A stretch of DNA of 51,526 bases from Blastocatellia bacterium (GCA_016789145.1 JAEUQI010000010.1:1-51526), one strand, 5' to 3'; shown: positions 1 to 8,372, counted from the first letter of the stretch. The notes: generated by a model from the letters alone, not told the origin. Numbers and translations: made by a program.

Positions 1-470
1 CGTACACGCGGGCGATGCTCATCTCGTGTCTGCTGATCGGTGTGATCTGCACGATCGCGTTCTACGCTCTCGGTCTAAAGTATGCATTGTTGCTCGGTAT
101 TCTCGCCGGATGCTTCGAATTCGTGCCGCTTTTGGGTCCGGCCGCGATCGGCATTATTGTGGTTTCGACCACTGCATTTTCGCAAGACCCTTGGAAGGCT
201 CTCTACGCCTTTATCTTTCTTGTGATCCTGCGCGTTGTTCACGATTACGTGACATATCCTCGTATCGTGCGAGATGGAATTCACTTGCATCCGCTCGTAA
301 TAATTCTTTCAGTACTGGCGGGCGAGCAGGTCGCAGGAATTCCCGGCGTCTTTTTGTCGATTCCGATCGTTGCGATCTTAACCGTTTTCTACCGGCATTT
401 TCTCGAGCATCATGGCCGTCGTGGGTTGTTTGCCTATGTTGATGATGCGACGCCGCACGCCACTAAATAG
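1..470 (+). CDS. AI-2E family transporter, C-terminal part (truncated by window start)
   Basis: The reading frame is open from base 3 and ends at TAG 468-470; its start lies outside the window. The visible ~155 residues hold several hydrophobic segments, a FVPLLGP motif, and a final GIPGVFLSIPIVAIL helix followed by a short charged tail. This is the usual C-terminal layout of the AI-2E transporter/PerM-TqsA permease family, which consists of multi-pass inner-membrane proteins. Members export varied or unknown substrates, so an autoinducer role should not be assumed. The 46-aa ORF that follows begins 3 bases after the stop and is probably cotranscribed. Confidence 0.85.
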   Translation, partial: YTRAMLISCLLIGVICTIAFYALGLKYALLLGILAGCFEFVPLLGPAAIGIIVVSTTAFSQDPWKALYAFIFLVILRVVHDYVTYPRIVRDGIHLHPLVIILSVLAGEQVAGIPGVFLSIPIVAILTVFYRHFLEHHGRRGLFAYVDDATPHATK

Positions 471-473
471 TTT

Positions 474-614
474 ATGTCTTCGTTACTTTGGATGATCGGT
501 TTCTTTTTCCTTTTGCTGTTCATCAGCATTCTGGTTTACGTAGTTGTCGTGAAATTTTTCTACTGGGGCGACAAAGACAAGGCACCTGAAGGGCGGCCAA
601 AGAAGGGTCGTTAA
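474..614 (+). CDS. Small single-span membrane protein, 46 aa, unknown
   Basis: ATG at 474, three bases after the permease stop, reads 46 codons to TAA at 612-614. The product begins MSSLLWMIGFFFLLLF, has one long hydrophobic helix (about residues 4-27), and ends in a basic tail rich in K, R, G and P (KGR at the C-terminus). It therefore looks like a small inner-membrane protein with a cytoplasmic basic tail. Its TAA overlaps the TAA of convergent lpxK: TTAA at 611-614 serves both strands. No family is recognised. The tight spacing to the permease gene and the sensible helix-plus-tail composition favour a real gene, but this rests on sequence inspection only. Confidence 0.5.
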   Translation: MSSLLWMIGFFFLLLFISILVYVVVVKFFYWGDKDKAPEGRPKKGR

Positions 615-1621
615 CGACCGAGTCTGCTCAAGATCAGATCTCGAAATTCGGCGTCTTCGTTAATTATTGTCTCGATCTCAGCCACAAAACACGGTATCTC
701 AAATTTCAGATCTGATAATTTCACCGCATCCTTCGCAGTCGTTAGAAGAAGATCTGCATTGGATTCTCGTGCAAGTTTTTCGATCTCGCCGACATCGCTC
801 TGAACGTATCTATGATGGTCGCGAAACGCCATTTGACCGACCAGTTCGAGATCGAGAGCTTTGGTCTGTGCGAAGAAAGCGTCGGGATTGCCAAGGGCGC
901 AGAAAGCGACAACTCGCCCATTCTCCGGGGCCTCAGAAGGTCCGCCGAGCGATCTAAGACTCTTGATCTTGGTATGAGATACGAAGACCTTTGGCTTTGT
1001 CGTTACCGACGCTATCCGCGATCTTAACTCGTCGATGTCTGCCACCTGCTCCGACCGCGTAATGACGATCGCATCGGCTCGATCGAGCGATTCAACCGGC
1101 TCGCGAAGCCTTCCTGCGGGTAACAACTTTGCGTCAAACAAAGGCTGTGTCGCGTCAACGCAAACAATGTCGAGATCGCGTCGGGCCGTGCGATGCTGAA
1201 ATCCATCGTCTAGCACAAACGCCGTCACACCAAACTTTCGCCGAGCCCATTCGCCTGCGGAAACTCGGTCGGCATCTGCGATGACTATCGCTTTGCCACG
1301 TAATTTCGTGGCTAATTCGACTGGCTCATCACCGCCCGCTTCAGCATTCACCAGAACGGTCGAACCGTCGCTTACCAAAACTCTCTTCTTCGGATCTCGT
1401 CTGCCGTATCCGCGAGTTAGGATGCAAACCTTCTCGCCATCCGAAGCAAGCATCTCGGCGATGTAAGCCACAAGCGGCGTCTTTCCAGTGCCACCTGTTG
1501 TAATATTGCCGACGCTGACCGTGTACGCACCTAGATCGATCACATCAAAGATGCGCCGATTATACGATGCATTCCGAAGCCGAATGGCCTCTTTGAACAA
1601 TGCCGCAAACAGGTCGAGCAT
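611..1621 (-). CDS. lpxK: Tetraacyldisaccharide 4'-kinase
   Basis: 336 aa, a normal LpxK length. The enzyme phosphorylates the 4' position of the lipid A disaccharide precursor at the inner membrane, the sixth step of the Raetz pathway. A P-loop GNITTGGTGKTP lies at residues ~38-49, typical of LpxK because of its doubled T/G stretch. The conserved DDGFQHR motif follows in the middle of the protein. The N-terminus is hydrophobic/amphipathic, consistent with peripheral membrane binding. The ATG at 1619-1621 sits directly beside a 19-bp palindrome, and no clear Shine-Dalgarno sequence is visible. It is downstream of trpG and trpD on the same strand. Its presence shows the organism makes lipid A. 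Confidence 0.95.
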   Translation of the reverse strand: MLDLFAALFKEAIRLRNASYNRRIFDVIDLGAYTVSVGNITTGGTGKTPLVAYIAEMLASDGEKVCILTRGYGRRDPKKRVLVSDGSTVLVNAEAGGDEPVELATKLRGKAIVIADADRVSAGEWARRKFGVTAFVLDDGFQHRTARRDLDIVCVDATQPLFDAKLLPAGRLREPVESLDRADAIVITRSEQVADIDELRSRIASVTTKPKVFVSHTKIKSLRSLGGPSEAPENGRVVAFCALGNPDAFFAQTKALDLELVGQMAFRDHHRYVQSDVGEIEKLARESNADLLLTTAKDAVKLSDLKFEIPCFVAEIETIINEDAEFRDLILSRLGR

Positions 1622-1639
1622 TGGTCAATTATTGACCAA
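1621..1639. promoter_or_regulatory. 19-bp perfect palindrome at the lpxK start
   Basis: TTGGTCAATTATTGACCAA is a perfect palindrome around a central T. It touches the last base of the lpxK start codon and fills half of the 36-bp gap to trpD. It could be an operator or an RNA hairpin that hides the lpxK start. The core CAATTATTG recurs, as its complement, in the trpG-trpD gap. A regulatory role is inferred. Confidence 0.4.
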
Positions 1640-1657
1640 CATTGCCGCAATTGCCAC

Positions 1658-2743
1658 CTAGCGTTTTGATGTAACTTGGATGAGGCGTTCGAGCTTGTTC
1701 TGAGCCTGGCCGCTGTCGATCGATTGCTCAGCCAGCCGCGCGGCATGTAGCGGATCCTTCGCGATGCCGCCAACGACCAATGCGGCGGCGGCGTTCATAG
1801 CGATGATGGAACGAGCCTCGTCGCGGCGTTTGCCTTCGAGAACTTCGCGAATGATCTTCGCACTTTCCTTTGAACTAGACACACGCAGGCCGCTTGCTGA
1901 TGATTCCTTGAAACCAAAATCTCTCGGCGTCAGTTCGAAAGAGCGTGTCTTGTTGCCCACGATCTCCATCACCTTAGTAGGCCCGTCGATCGATATCTCA
2001 TCGAGACCGCGATGGCCGTAAACGACCCAAGCTCGCTCGGTCTTGAGCATCGCGAGCGCATTTCCGAGAGCCGGAACAAGCGACTCGTGCCAGACGCCGA
2101 CGACCTGTCGCGTAACGCGTGCAGGATTCGAAAGCACGCCAAGCAGGTTGAGGCACGTTCGAATTCCGAGAGCTCCTTTGATCTGGCCAACGCGTCTGAG
2201 CGAAGGATGAAACTTTGGAGCAAACAAAAAGCTGAGTCCGACGCTGTTGCATGCGATCTCGGCGACGGCTGGTTCGTTCGCCACCTTTACGCCCAGATCG
2301 CCGAGCACGTCAGCACTGCCGATCGTTGATGTCACGCCGCGATTGCTTTGTTTTGCGACGGTAAGGCCGGCACCTGCTGCGACGATAGCGGCAGCAGTTG
2401 AGACGTTGAAAATTTTCGCCGCCGACGAGCCTGTACCGGATATATCTACCGCTCCTTTTGGCGTCGAGCTAAGCTTGACGGCCATCTCGCGAACGACGCT
2501 CGCCATGCCGGCGAGCTCCGCCGAAGTTTCGCCTTTTGCCGTCAATGCCGTGATCGCCGATGCGATCTGTATCGAACCGTGGCGTGCGTCGGTCAATGCA
2601 CGAAAGAATTTCGCGGCCTCAGGCGCCGTCAGGTCTTCGCCGCGCAAGAGCCTTGCGATGAACGGAAACAGCGGCGTATTTGCCTTCGGATTTGTCGGGG
2701 TGACAGGTGCTGATAGCAGCCAATCGGTCTTTGCATGCGACAT
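1658..2743 (-). CDS. trpD: Anthranilate phosphoribosyltransferase-like protein (divergent PRPP site)
   Basis: 361 aa, collinear with TrpD: an N-terminal helical domain (residues ~20-80) and then the nucleoside phosphorylase-type alpha/beta domain. TrpD joins anthranilate to PRPP in tryptophan synthesis. The GLDEIS...GPT segment expected in the family is present. However, the PRPP loop usually written GTGGD reads GTGSSAAKIFNVST here, and the usual KHGNR reads KQSNR, so an acidic residue and a His-Gly pair are replaced. The fold assignment is firm. Whether anthranilate is still the substrate is less certain. ATG at 2741-2743. It lies 53 bp after trpG/pabA and 36 bp before lpxK. Confidence 0.82.
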   Translation of the reverse strand: MSHAKTDWLLSAPVTPTNPKANTPLFPFIARLLRGEDLTAPEAAKFFRALTDARHGSIQIASAITALTAKGETSAELAGMASVVREMAVKLSSTPKGAVDISGTGSSAAKIFNVSTAAAIVAAGAGLTVAKQSNRGVTSTIGSADVLGDLGVKVANEPAVAEIACNSVGLSFLFAPKFHPSLRRVGQIKGALGIRTCLNLLGVLSNPARVTRQVVGVWHESLVPALGNALAMLKTERAWVVYGHRGLDEISIDGPTKVMEIVGNKTRSFELTPRDFGFKESSASGLRVSSSKESAKIIREVLEGKRRDEARSIIAMNAAAALVVGGIAKDPLHAARLAEQSIDSGQAQNKLERLIQVTSKR

Positions 2744-2768
2744 AAATTGAGGCGTGGAAGCTGCGGAA

Positions 2769-2783
2769 GGGCAATAATTGCCC
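2769..2783. promoter_or_regulatory. 15-bp perfect palindrome upstream of trpD
   Basis: GGGCAATAATTGCCC, a perfect palindrome around a central A, lies 26-40 bases upstream of the trpD start in the trpG-trpD gap. Its core is the complement-equivalent of the lpxK-side palindrome core (CAATWATTG). A protein-binding site or a short RNA hairpin is possible. Confidence 0.35.
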
Positions 2784-2796
2784 GAACTTAACTATC

Positions 2797-3363
2797 TCAA
2801 AACTCGAGGAAGTTTTGCAACATAATTTTGCCGTGCTCAGTCAAGATAGACTCAGGATGAAACTGTACGCCTTCGACTTTCAGCGAGCGATGCCGCAATC
2901 CCATGACCAAACCATCGGGCGAAGTAGCTGTGATCTCAAGCTCATCTGGCATTGATTCGCGTTCGACAACCAGCGAATGATAACGCCCGGCGTTGAAATT
3001 CTGCGGCACGTTCTCAAACACTCCGCGTCCGTCGTGCTCAATAACAACGGGCTTCCCGTGAACAGGCTCAGGCCCGCGAACAACCTTGCCGCCGTAGAAT
3101 TGACCGATCGCCTGATGCCCAAGACACACACCAAGTACGGGGACGCGGCCGGCGAATCTTTCGATAACTCTGAGTGAAATGCCCGCCGTGTCGGGCGTTC
3201 CGGGGCCTGGTGAAATGAGAATTCGATCGAGCTTCAGATCATTCTCGATCTCATCGACGGTCGTTTCGTCATTCCGTACGACGCGCATTTCCGCACCGAG
3301 CTCGCCCAGATATTGGACGAGATTGTAGGTAAATGAATCGTAATTATCAACAACCAGCAGCAT
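2797..3363 (-). CDS. trpG/pabA: Glutamine amidotransferase subunit of anthranilate / aminodeoxychorismate synthase
   Basis: 188 aa, the length of a stand-alone class I glutamine amidotransferase. It hydrolyses glutamine and passes ammonia to TrpE or PabB. It begins MLLVVDNYDSFTYNLVQYLG, the standard TrpG/PabA opening. The oxyanion motif is SPGPGTP, the nucleophile elbow is GVCLGHQAIG, and the His-Glu part of the triad is QFHPES near the C-terminus. All catalytic residues are present. Sequence alone does not separate TrpG from PabA, and many bacteria use one subunit for both. The trpD-like gene downstream favours tryptophan, but no trpE or pabB is in the window. ATG at 3361-3363. Confidence 0.92.
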   Translation of the reverse strand: MLLVVDNYDSFTYNLVQYLGELGAEMRVVRNDETTVDEIENDLKLDRILISPGPGTPDTAGISLRVIERFAGRVPVLGVCLGHQAIGQFYGGKVVRGPEPVHGKPVVIEHDGRGVFENVPQNFNAGRYHSLVVERESMPDELEITATSPDGLVMGLRHRSLKVEGVQFHPESILTEHGKIMLQNFLEF

Positions 3364-3459
3364 CTAAGTATTGCAATTCGCCCATTAGAAATACGTTCCT
3401 ATTATGCGAACCTTGTGTTTAACTCTATCATAGTGCAAACACCTACGGAGGCCGTCCCG

Positions 3460-5268
3460 ATGTTCAAAAAGCTTTCCATAACCATAATTTTGCTCTCGCT
3501 GTTTGTCGCGTCTGTTCCTGCCCAAAATAACGCGACCGAAAAAGCCGACGACAAAGCAAAAGCGACGCAAAAGGCTGCGATCGATTTCCTTCGCGAGACC
3601 GCGACCGATGTCGAGCGGCTGCGTTCGATGGAAAATCGCATCAGTTTCAGCTCCGAACTCGCGAGCCTGATGTGGTTTCATGACGAACGCGAGGCAAAGG
3701 GAATGTACGGCCAGGTCGTTAATGATTTCAAACAGCTAATGATGCAGTTTGACGGCGAGATGAATCTGACCGCTACCGAGGACGACGATGACGGACCTGG
3801 CGGCTTTCTGTTCGGCGGCCGCGGCGGAAACAAGGTGCAGCGTAAATTTCGCATAGCCCTTGCCGTACGACAACAGATCGCTATGAGCCTCGCCGAGCAT
3901 GCTCCTGATCTCGCGCTCAACTTTTTTTACGACAGCATCGCGTCGGTTTCGAATCCTGGATTTCGCAAACAAGCGGACCAGATGGACAAGTATTTCGAAT
4001 CACGTCTGCTCATCCAGATCGCCGAAAGCGACGCTGCCAAAGGCGTCGAATACGGCCGCGAATCGATCAAACGGCAGATAAATTCGATGCATATCGAACT
4101 GCTGAGAAACATCTACAAAAAGGATGCTGCAAAAGGTATCGATTTTGGCCAAGCTCTGTTAAGCGCGGCAAAATCAGACCCAAAACGCGTCGAAGGCCTC
4201 GGCTTCTACCAATCGCTGATCATCTTTGCCGAGGGCAACCTCGACGCGTCAAAGAAACAAGGCGGCAAATCGCCGGTCTATTCGGCAACCGACATCCGCG
4301 ATATAGCGGAGATGCTGTATCAAGGGATGATGGCCGAAAGCAAAGACATGGAGCAGTGGGAACGTCGCCAATTCATTCCGATCGTCGAGAAACATCTGCC
4401 CGGTCGTGGTGCTCAGCTAAGAGCTAAGTTTAAAGATCCTTCGGCAAACTCAAATACGATGCGCACATCGGTCAGAACTGTAACGGGTAGCACCAGTGCA
4501 ATGGCCGTAAATGGCCCTACGAGCGCTGTTGGAACCGGTTCGGGCATTGGCGATGGCGGCCTAATGGATCCTTACGAACGCCAGCAAAAAGAACGCGAGG
4601 AAAAAGCCAAAGCCGAGGCAAAGATGATCGAGGATATGAAAAAGCTCGGTCAGTCCGACCTTCCGAAAGAAGAGCGTGACAAGGTGATCGCTCAGGCCCG
4701 CAAGATCATCGCTGAGACAAAGGGCAAGGACAAAAAGATCGTCGCTCTCGGCATTCTCGCAACGTCCGTCGCAAAGCTTGGCGACAAAGACCTAGCGAAT
4801 GAAATAATGCTCGACGCGGAGCGAATGGTAACGGCAAATCCCAAGAATTATCAGGATTTTATGTACACGTGGCTGCTCGCGGGCGGCTATGCTGAGGCCA
4901 ATCCTGACAAGGCCTTTCCGCTGCTTGAGAGCACGATCCTGAAAGCGAATGGAACTCTCGATGCGTTCGTCCGCGTCGCCGAGTTCATCGACGTTCAGGA
5001 AGAGATCGTCAGCGATGGCGAAGTTCAGGTCGGTGCGTTCGGCGGCGAGATGATACGCGGATTTACTCGCGAACTAGGAGCCGCCAATACGCTGATCCGT
5101 ACGCTTGCCAACGCCGATTTCAATCGCACCAAAGGCCTCGCAGGAACATTTGACAGAACCGAAATGCGTGTGCTTGCCAAGATGCTGGTGCTACGTGCCG
5201 TGCTCGACAAAAAGACCGAATCAAAACCGGACGCAGAAGATCTCGAGTTGCTCGATGTGAAAAAGTGA
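3460..5268 (+). CDS. Secreted alpha-helical protein of unknown function, 602 aa
   Basis: The start is placed at ATG 3460 because it begins a clear signal peptide (MFKKLSITIILLSLFVASVPAQ) with ACGGAG 10 bases upstream; the frame can be extended 15 codons further upstream but loses this logic. The mature protein is mostly helical and charged. There are two repeat-like helical halves, separated by a low-complexity S/T/G-rich segment (~residues 330-375) and a highly charged K/E-rich coiled stretch (~residues 375-430). No catalytic motif or named domain is recognised. The gene is divergent from trpG, with a 96-bp gap, and convergent with an SDR gene across a hairpin repeat. Probably periplasmic or surface located. 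Confidence 0.85.
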   Translation: MFKKLSITIILLSLFVASVPAQNNATEKADDKAKATQKAAIDFLRETATDVERLRSMENRISFSSELASLMWFHDEREAKGMYGQVVNDFKQLMMQFDGEMNLTATEDDDDGPGGFLFGGRGGNKVQRKFRIALAVRQQIAMSLAEHAPDLALNFFYDSIASVSNPGFRKQADQMDKYFESRLLIQIAESDAAKGVEYGRESIKRQINSMHIELLRNIYKKDAAKGIDFGQALLSAAKSDPKRVEGLGFYQSLIIFAEGNLDASKKQGGKSPVYSATDIRDIAEMLYQGMMAESKDMEQWERRQFIPIVEKHLPGRGAQLRAKFKDPSANSNTMRTSVRTVTGSTSAMAVNGPTSAVGTGSGIGDGGLMDPYERQQKEREEKAKAEAKMIEDMKKLGQSDLPKEERDKVIAQARKIIAETKGKDKKIVALGILATSVAKLGDKDLANEIMLDAERMVTANPKNYQDFMYTWLLAGGYAEANPDKAFPLLESTILKANGTLDAFVRVAEFIDVQEEIVSDGEVQVGAFGGEMIRGFTRELGAANTLIRTLANADFNRTKGLAGTFDRTEMRVLAKMLVLRAVLDKKTESKPDAEDLELLDVKK

Positions 5269-5330
5269 CTGGAACGGCAAGCATCTTGCTTGCCATCTCC
5301 GCACCGGCAAGCAGGATGCTTGCCCTCCAG
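5269..5330. terminator. Palindromic repeat between convergent genes, probable bidirectional terminator
   Basis: The 62-bp gap is almost entirely an inverted repeat. The outer arms are CTGGA/TCCAG; inside them, GGCAAGCATCTTGCTTGCC and GGCAAGCAGGATGCTTGCC are each self-complementary and also pair with each other. No T-run follows either side. It belongs to the short GC-rich repeat class seen elsewhere in the window and probably folds in both transcripts. Terminator function is inferred from position. Confidence 0.55.
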
Positions 5331-6113
5331 TCAAGCTAGGCTCGTTCCCAGCAGCCACTGTCCGCCATCGACGACGAGCGTTACGCCGTTGACGTAGCTT
5401 GCGGCGTCGGACGTTAGGAACAGTGCGGCGTTCTCGATGTCGGCGATCTTTCCGAAGCGTTGCAGCGGTATCTTTCGCGTCAGTTTTTCCTTCAATTCCG
5501 GCATCAGCAGTCGCTTCATTCCTTCGGTATCTTCGATCGGTCCCGGAGCGATGCCGTTGACGCGAATGCCGTGGCGGCCCCATTCTACCGACAGATTTCG
5601 CGTTATCGCGTCAACGCCGGCCTTTGCCGCCGAGACGTGTATCTGCATCGGCGTCGCGAGATAATGCAGCGTTGCCGAGATGTTCAGGATCTGACCTTTC
5701 GACTCTTTTAAGGCTTCGAACGACGCTCGGCAAACGTTGAAAGTGCCCTTTGTATCAATATCGACGACCGTGCCAAAACCATTGGGCGACAGCTCATTTG
5801 CCGCACAGAGAAAGTTTCCGGCGGCACCATTGACGACAATGTCGATCTTGCCGTAATGCTCGCGAGTCGCGGCGATCGCATTTTCGACAGCTTCGAAATC
5901 GCGAACGTCAGCCGCGACCGTGAAACACTCGCCGCCAAACGATTCGACCTCTGCCTTCATCGCTGCGAGATTCTCTTCTTTGCGGCTCGTGATCGCAAGC
6001 TTTGCGCCATGCTCGGCGAACGCCTTGGCGACGCCGCCGGTAATGCCCGTCCCGCCGCCTGTCACAAACGCGATCTTTCCCTGTAAAATGTCTTTATTGA
6101 ATACTTGGTTCAT
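5331..6113 (-). CDS. SDR-family oxidoreductase, 2,4-dienoyl-CoA reductase-like
   Basis: 260 aa, a classical short-chain dehydrogenase length. The cofactor loop is GGGTGITGGVAKAFAEHG at residues ~19-36, and TSRKEENL follows the second strand, which suggests NADPH. NAG appears as NGAAG. The usual catalytic Tyr of YxxxK is missing: the segment reads HVSAAKAGVDAITRNLSVEW, then APGPIEDTEG. This Tyr-less pattern and the APGPI..TEG motif are typical of the DECR/peroxisomal 2,4-dienoyl-CoA reductase branch, where it is normal and not a defect. The likely role is reduction of dienoyl-CoA during beta-oxidation of unsaturated fatty acids. Monocistronic; ATG at 6111-6113. Confidence 0.85.
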   Translation of the reverse strand: MNQVFNKDILQGKIAFVTGGGTGITGGVAKAFAEHGAKLAITSRKEENLAAMKAEVESFGGECFTVAADVRDFEAVENAIAATREHYGKIDIVVNGAAGNFLCAANELSPNGFGTVVDIDTKGTFNVCRASFEALKESKGQILNISATLHYLATPMQIHVSAAKAGVDAITRNLSVEWGRHGIRVNGIAPGPIEDTEGMKRLLMPELKEKLTRKIPLQRFGKIADIENAALFLTSDAASYVNGVTLVVDGGQWLLGTSLA

Positions 6114-6138
6114 AATTGGATGATGTTAGCACGGAAAT

Positions 6139-6248
6139 TTAACCGCAGATAAACGCAAATGATCGCAGATAAAGAAAAGATAGTTTTGTGGTTCAGCTCA
6201 AAGCGATTTCTGCGTCTGTCCGCGTTTATCTGCGTCAATCTGTGGTTA
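6139..6248. repeat. Palindromic repeat (AACCGCAGAT type) that encodes a signal peptide
   Basis: The left arm (6139-6173) begins TTAACCGCAGATAAACGCA; the right arm (6207-6248) ends TTTATCTGCGTCAATCTGTGGTTAA. The arms are about 75% complementary over 35 bp. This is a widespread bacterial intergenic repeat type. Here the ATG of the next gene lies inside the left arm, and the right arm is read as the hydrophobic stretch of its signal peptide. A shorter relative occurs before glmU at 50681-50753. Confidence 0.7.
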
Positions 6249-7826
6249 ATTCTATTAACCTCTTGTGCAACAAAGCCTTCAGAGATGCGTTCGCTGGTTC
6301 CGGCCGAATCGCTCGTTTATCTCGAAATGAACGACCTCGCCGCCGCCATTCAACCGATCGTCGACAGCAAACCATTTACCGAAGCCGCGAAGAAAAAGCC
6401 AGATCTTTCCGTGCTCAAAGGCGTGCAGATGGCAGTCGCCGTGCTTGGCTTTGAGGCTACCGAAGAAAAACTCACCGACGAGCAATCGGTCGGCAGCGTC
6501 AAGCCGAGATTCGTCGCCGTTGTTGATACGCACGCCTGGAACTATCAAGCCAATGCCTTTGCCGAACAGAAGATAGGTGCCTTTGTTACAGACATTTACG
6601 GCGGCGAACCAAAGCTCGAAAAGAGCGACAAAGGCGGCGGCAAATACTACGCTTGGTCAGCCGAAGACGGCAAAAAGGCGTTCGCTCTCGTCATCGACAG
6701 CATCATCTATTTCGCCAACGACGAGACCGCGATCGACAAATGCCTAGCCGTCCGCCGAGGCGAATCTGACAGCATTATCAAGAACGACAAGATCAAACCG
6801 ATCGAACCCGGTACACTCGCTCGCGGCTACATCACAAACGACGGCGTCAACCAGATCGCCGCCCTAGTCGGCATGAAACTCGCCTCCGAAGCCTCCGACG
6901 AATCCGAGATCCAAACCGCCATAGCCGGCATCCTGCCCCAACTAATTCGCGGCACCGTCACCGACGTGACGTGGACGATGACAAAAGGCGATCAAGGCAT
7001 CGAGGACAAATACCAAGTCGGAATGCCGCAAGATGTGGCGAATGTGTTTAGTGAGACGATGGCTCCGATCGGAGAAAATTTCGTTGCAAAGGATTTTGTC
7101 GGAATTCCGTCTGATGTCACAAGTGCCACCGTTTACAATCTCAAAGATCCGTCGTTGGCATTGCAAAGTATAGTCCAAGTTTCCACTAAACAGGCCGATG
7201 CGATTACGAAGAAAATAGCTGAGGAGATATTCAATTCGCTTTTTGAACCTTACGGCATTCGTAGCACTCAGGCATTCTTCGCGAATGTCAAAGGTCGAAT
7301 CTTATCAGCTAAATACGATGACAGTGGAGAACATGCTCTTCTTATCTTTGACCAGCTTTCAAGTAGCGGACTAAAACCGATGGAACCTCGTGGGAGTTCA
7401 CTGACATCGGCCAGTAGCAACGTCATTCCGTTCTTGTCGGCTCCTGATGAGAGTGGATTTAAGGTTCTAGTATCCGAGGATAACGAAGTAAAAGCTGGTT
7501 TCAGTCAGACGCAGGCCATATTCGGCGAATCGGCGAGTGTTTCGCGTTTTGTTCAATCATCCAACTCTTCAAATGGCCTTTCGGTCACAGCGGAGTATTT
7601 TTCAAAGAGCTTCGTTGGTAGCAGGTCACCAGTTCTAACACTTGGGCGAGATCGCGATACGATCCACGCCATAGTTTCTGCTTTGGACTCAGACAGCGAA
7701 GCCAATGAAAGGAGCAAATCGATGTTTGCCACCGAAACCCGCTTCACCAAATCCGGCATGGAACGCCGCACGGTCTCTGACTTCGGCCTGATCGGCCAGA
7801 TCATTGCTCAGTTGGCAGATAATTAA
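6159..7826 (+). CDS. Putative lipoprotein of unknown function, 555 aa
   Basis: The predicted N-terminus has a basic start, a hydrophobic stretch (FLRLSAFICVNLWLI) and a lipobox LLTSC with Cys at residue ~36, which points to a lipid-anchored envelope protein. The ATG at 6159 lies inside the left arm of a palindromic repeat, and the whole signal sequence is repeat-derived. No other start would keep the lipobox. The mature part opens SLVPAESLVYLEMNDLAAAI, a pattern seen in secreted DUF3352-like proteins, then has mixed alpha/beta sequence without recognised motifs. Base composition and codon use shift at ~7030, where the 3' third is more AT-rich and serine-rich. It ends two bases before a long repeat field. 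Confidence 0.8.
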   Translation: MIADKEKIVLWFSSKRFLRLSAFICVNLWLILLTSCATKPSEMRSLVPAESLVYLEMNDLAAAIQPIVDSKPFTEAAKKKPDLSVLKGVQMAVAVLGFEATEEKLTDEQSVGSVKPRFVAVVDTHAWNYQANAFAEQKIGAFVTDIYGGEPKLEKSDKGGGKYYAWSAEDGKKAFALVIDSIIYFANDETAIDKCLAVRRGESDSIIKNDKIKPIEPGTLARGYITNDGVNQIAALVGMKLASEASDESEIQTAIAGILPQLIRGTVTDVTWTMTKGDQGIEDKYQVGMPQDVANVFSETMAPIGENFVAKDFVGIPSDVTSATVYNLKDPSLALQSIVQVSTKQADAITKKIAEEIFNSLFEPYGIRSTQAFFANVKGRILSAKYDDSGEHALLIFDQLSSSGLKPMEPRGSSLTSASSNVIPFLSAPDESGFKVLVSEDNEVKAGFSQTQAIFGESASVSRFVQSSNSSNGLSVTAEYFSKSFVGSRSPVLTLGRDRDTIHAIVSALDSDSEANERSKSMFATETRFTKSGMERRTVSDFGLIGQIIAQLADN

Positions 7827-8155
7827 TGCGTCCCAAAAATTTCTCCCAACCGGACCGCAGGCGTGTCGCCTACCCGTGGCTATGCCACCTCGCTGAGCGG
7901 GGCAGTCCCGATGCTTTTCTATCGGGACTGTCCCGGCAGCTTATGCTTTATAAACCCGGAGCCCTCGGAGAGGGCGACAGACTTCTTGCGTCCCAAAGGT
8001 TGAACCAACCTCAGCTTCAACCACCCACTACCGTAGGTGGTTCTGACAAGCGGAACGCAAGCGTCTCGCCTGGATTGCACAAGCCCGCACGTTAGTAAGG
8101 GCGTAACACGGAGGTTTGGAGGATCGGCGGCTGCCGTACTCATATAGTTGTGAGT

Positions 8156-8193
8156 AACGCCCTTACTCCGAAGACTCCGTGCGGGCTTGTGCC
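8156..8193 (+). repeat. 38-bp repeat, copy A
   Basis: Starts AACGCCCTTACTCCGAAGAC and ends GGGCTTGTGCC. The reverse complement is found at 8638-8675 with a single T/C difference. The flanks are also related (GGGCGTAACA...GGAG...CGGCGGC on the outer side), so these are two inverted copies of a longer element with a variable middle. Confidence 0.7.
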
Positions 8194-8298
8194 GTGCGCG
8201 TCCCAAACTATTCACCGGCCGGACCGCAGGTGTTTCGCCTGCGTGTGGCTGTGCCGTGCGAAGTCTTGCGTCCCAAAAGTCGAACAATTCTTAGCTTC

Positions 8299-8372
8299 AA
8301 CCACCCGGTTCTGGCACAAAAGACGTGCCAGTGTTGCCCAAAGCGGCAACCGCCGCAGGTGGTTCTGACAAG
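8299..8372 (+). repeat. 74-bp multi-hairpin repeat, copy 1
   Basis: Runs from AACCACCCGGTTCTGGCAC to GGTGGTTCTGACAAG. The other copy is at 24324-24397 and differs at two bases. It contains three nested stems: AACCACC/GGTGGTT, CTGGCAC/GTGCCAG and TTGCC/GGCAA. Shorter relatives lie at 8016-8050 and, inverted, at 24221-24251. Confidence 0.8.
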
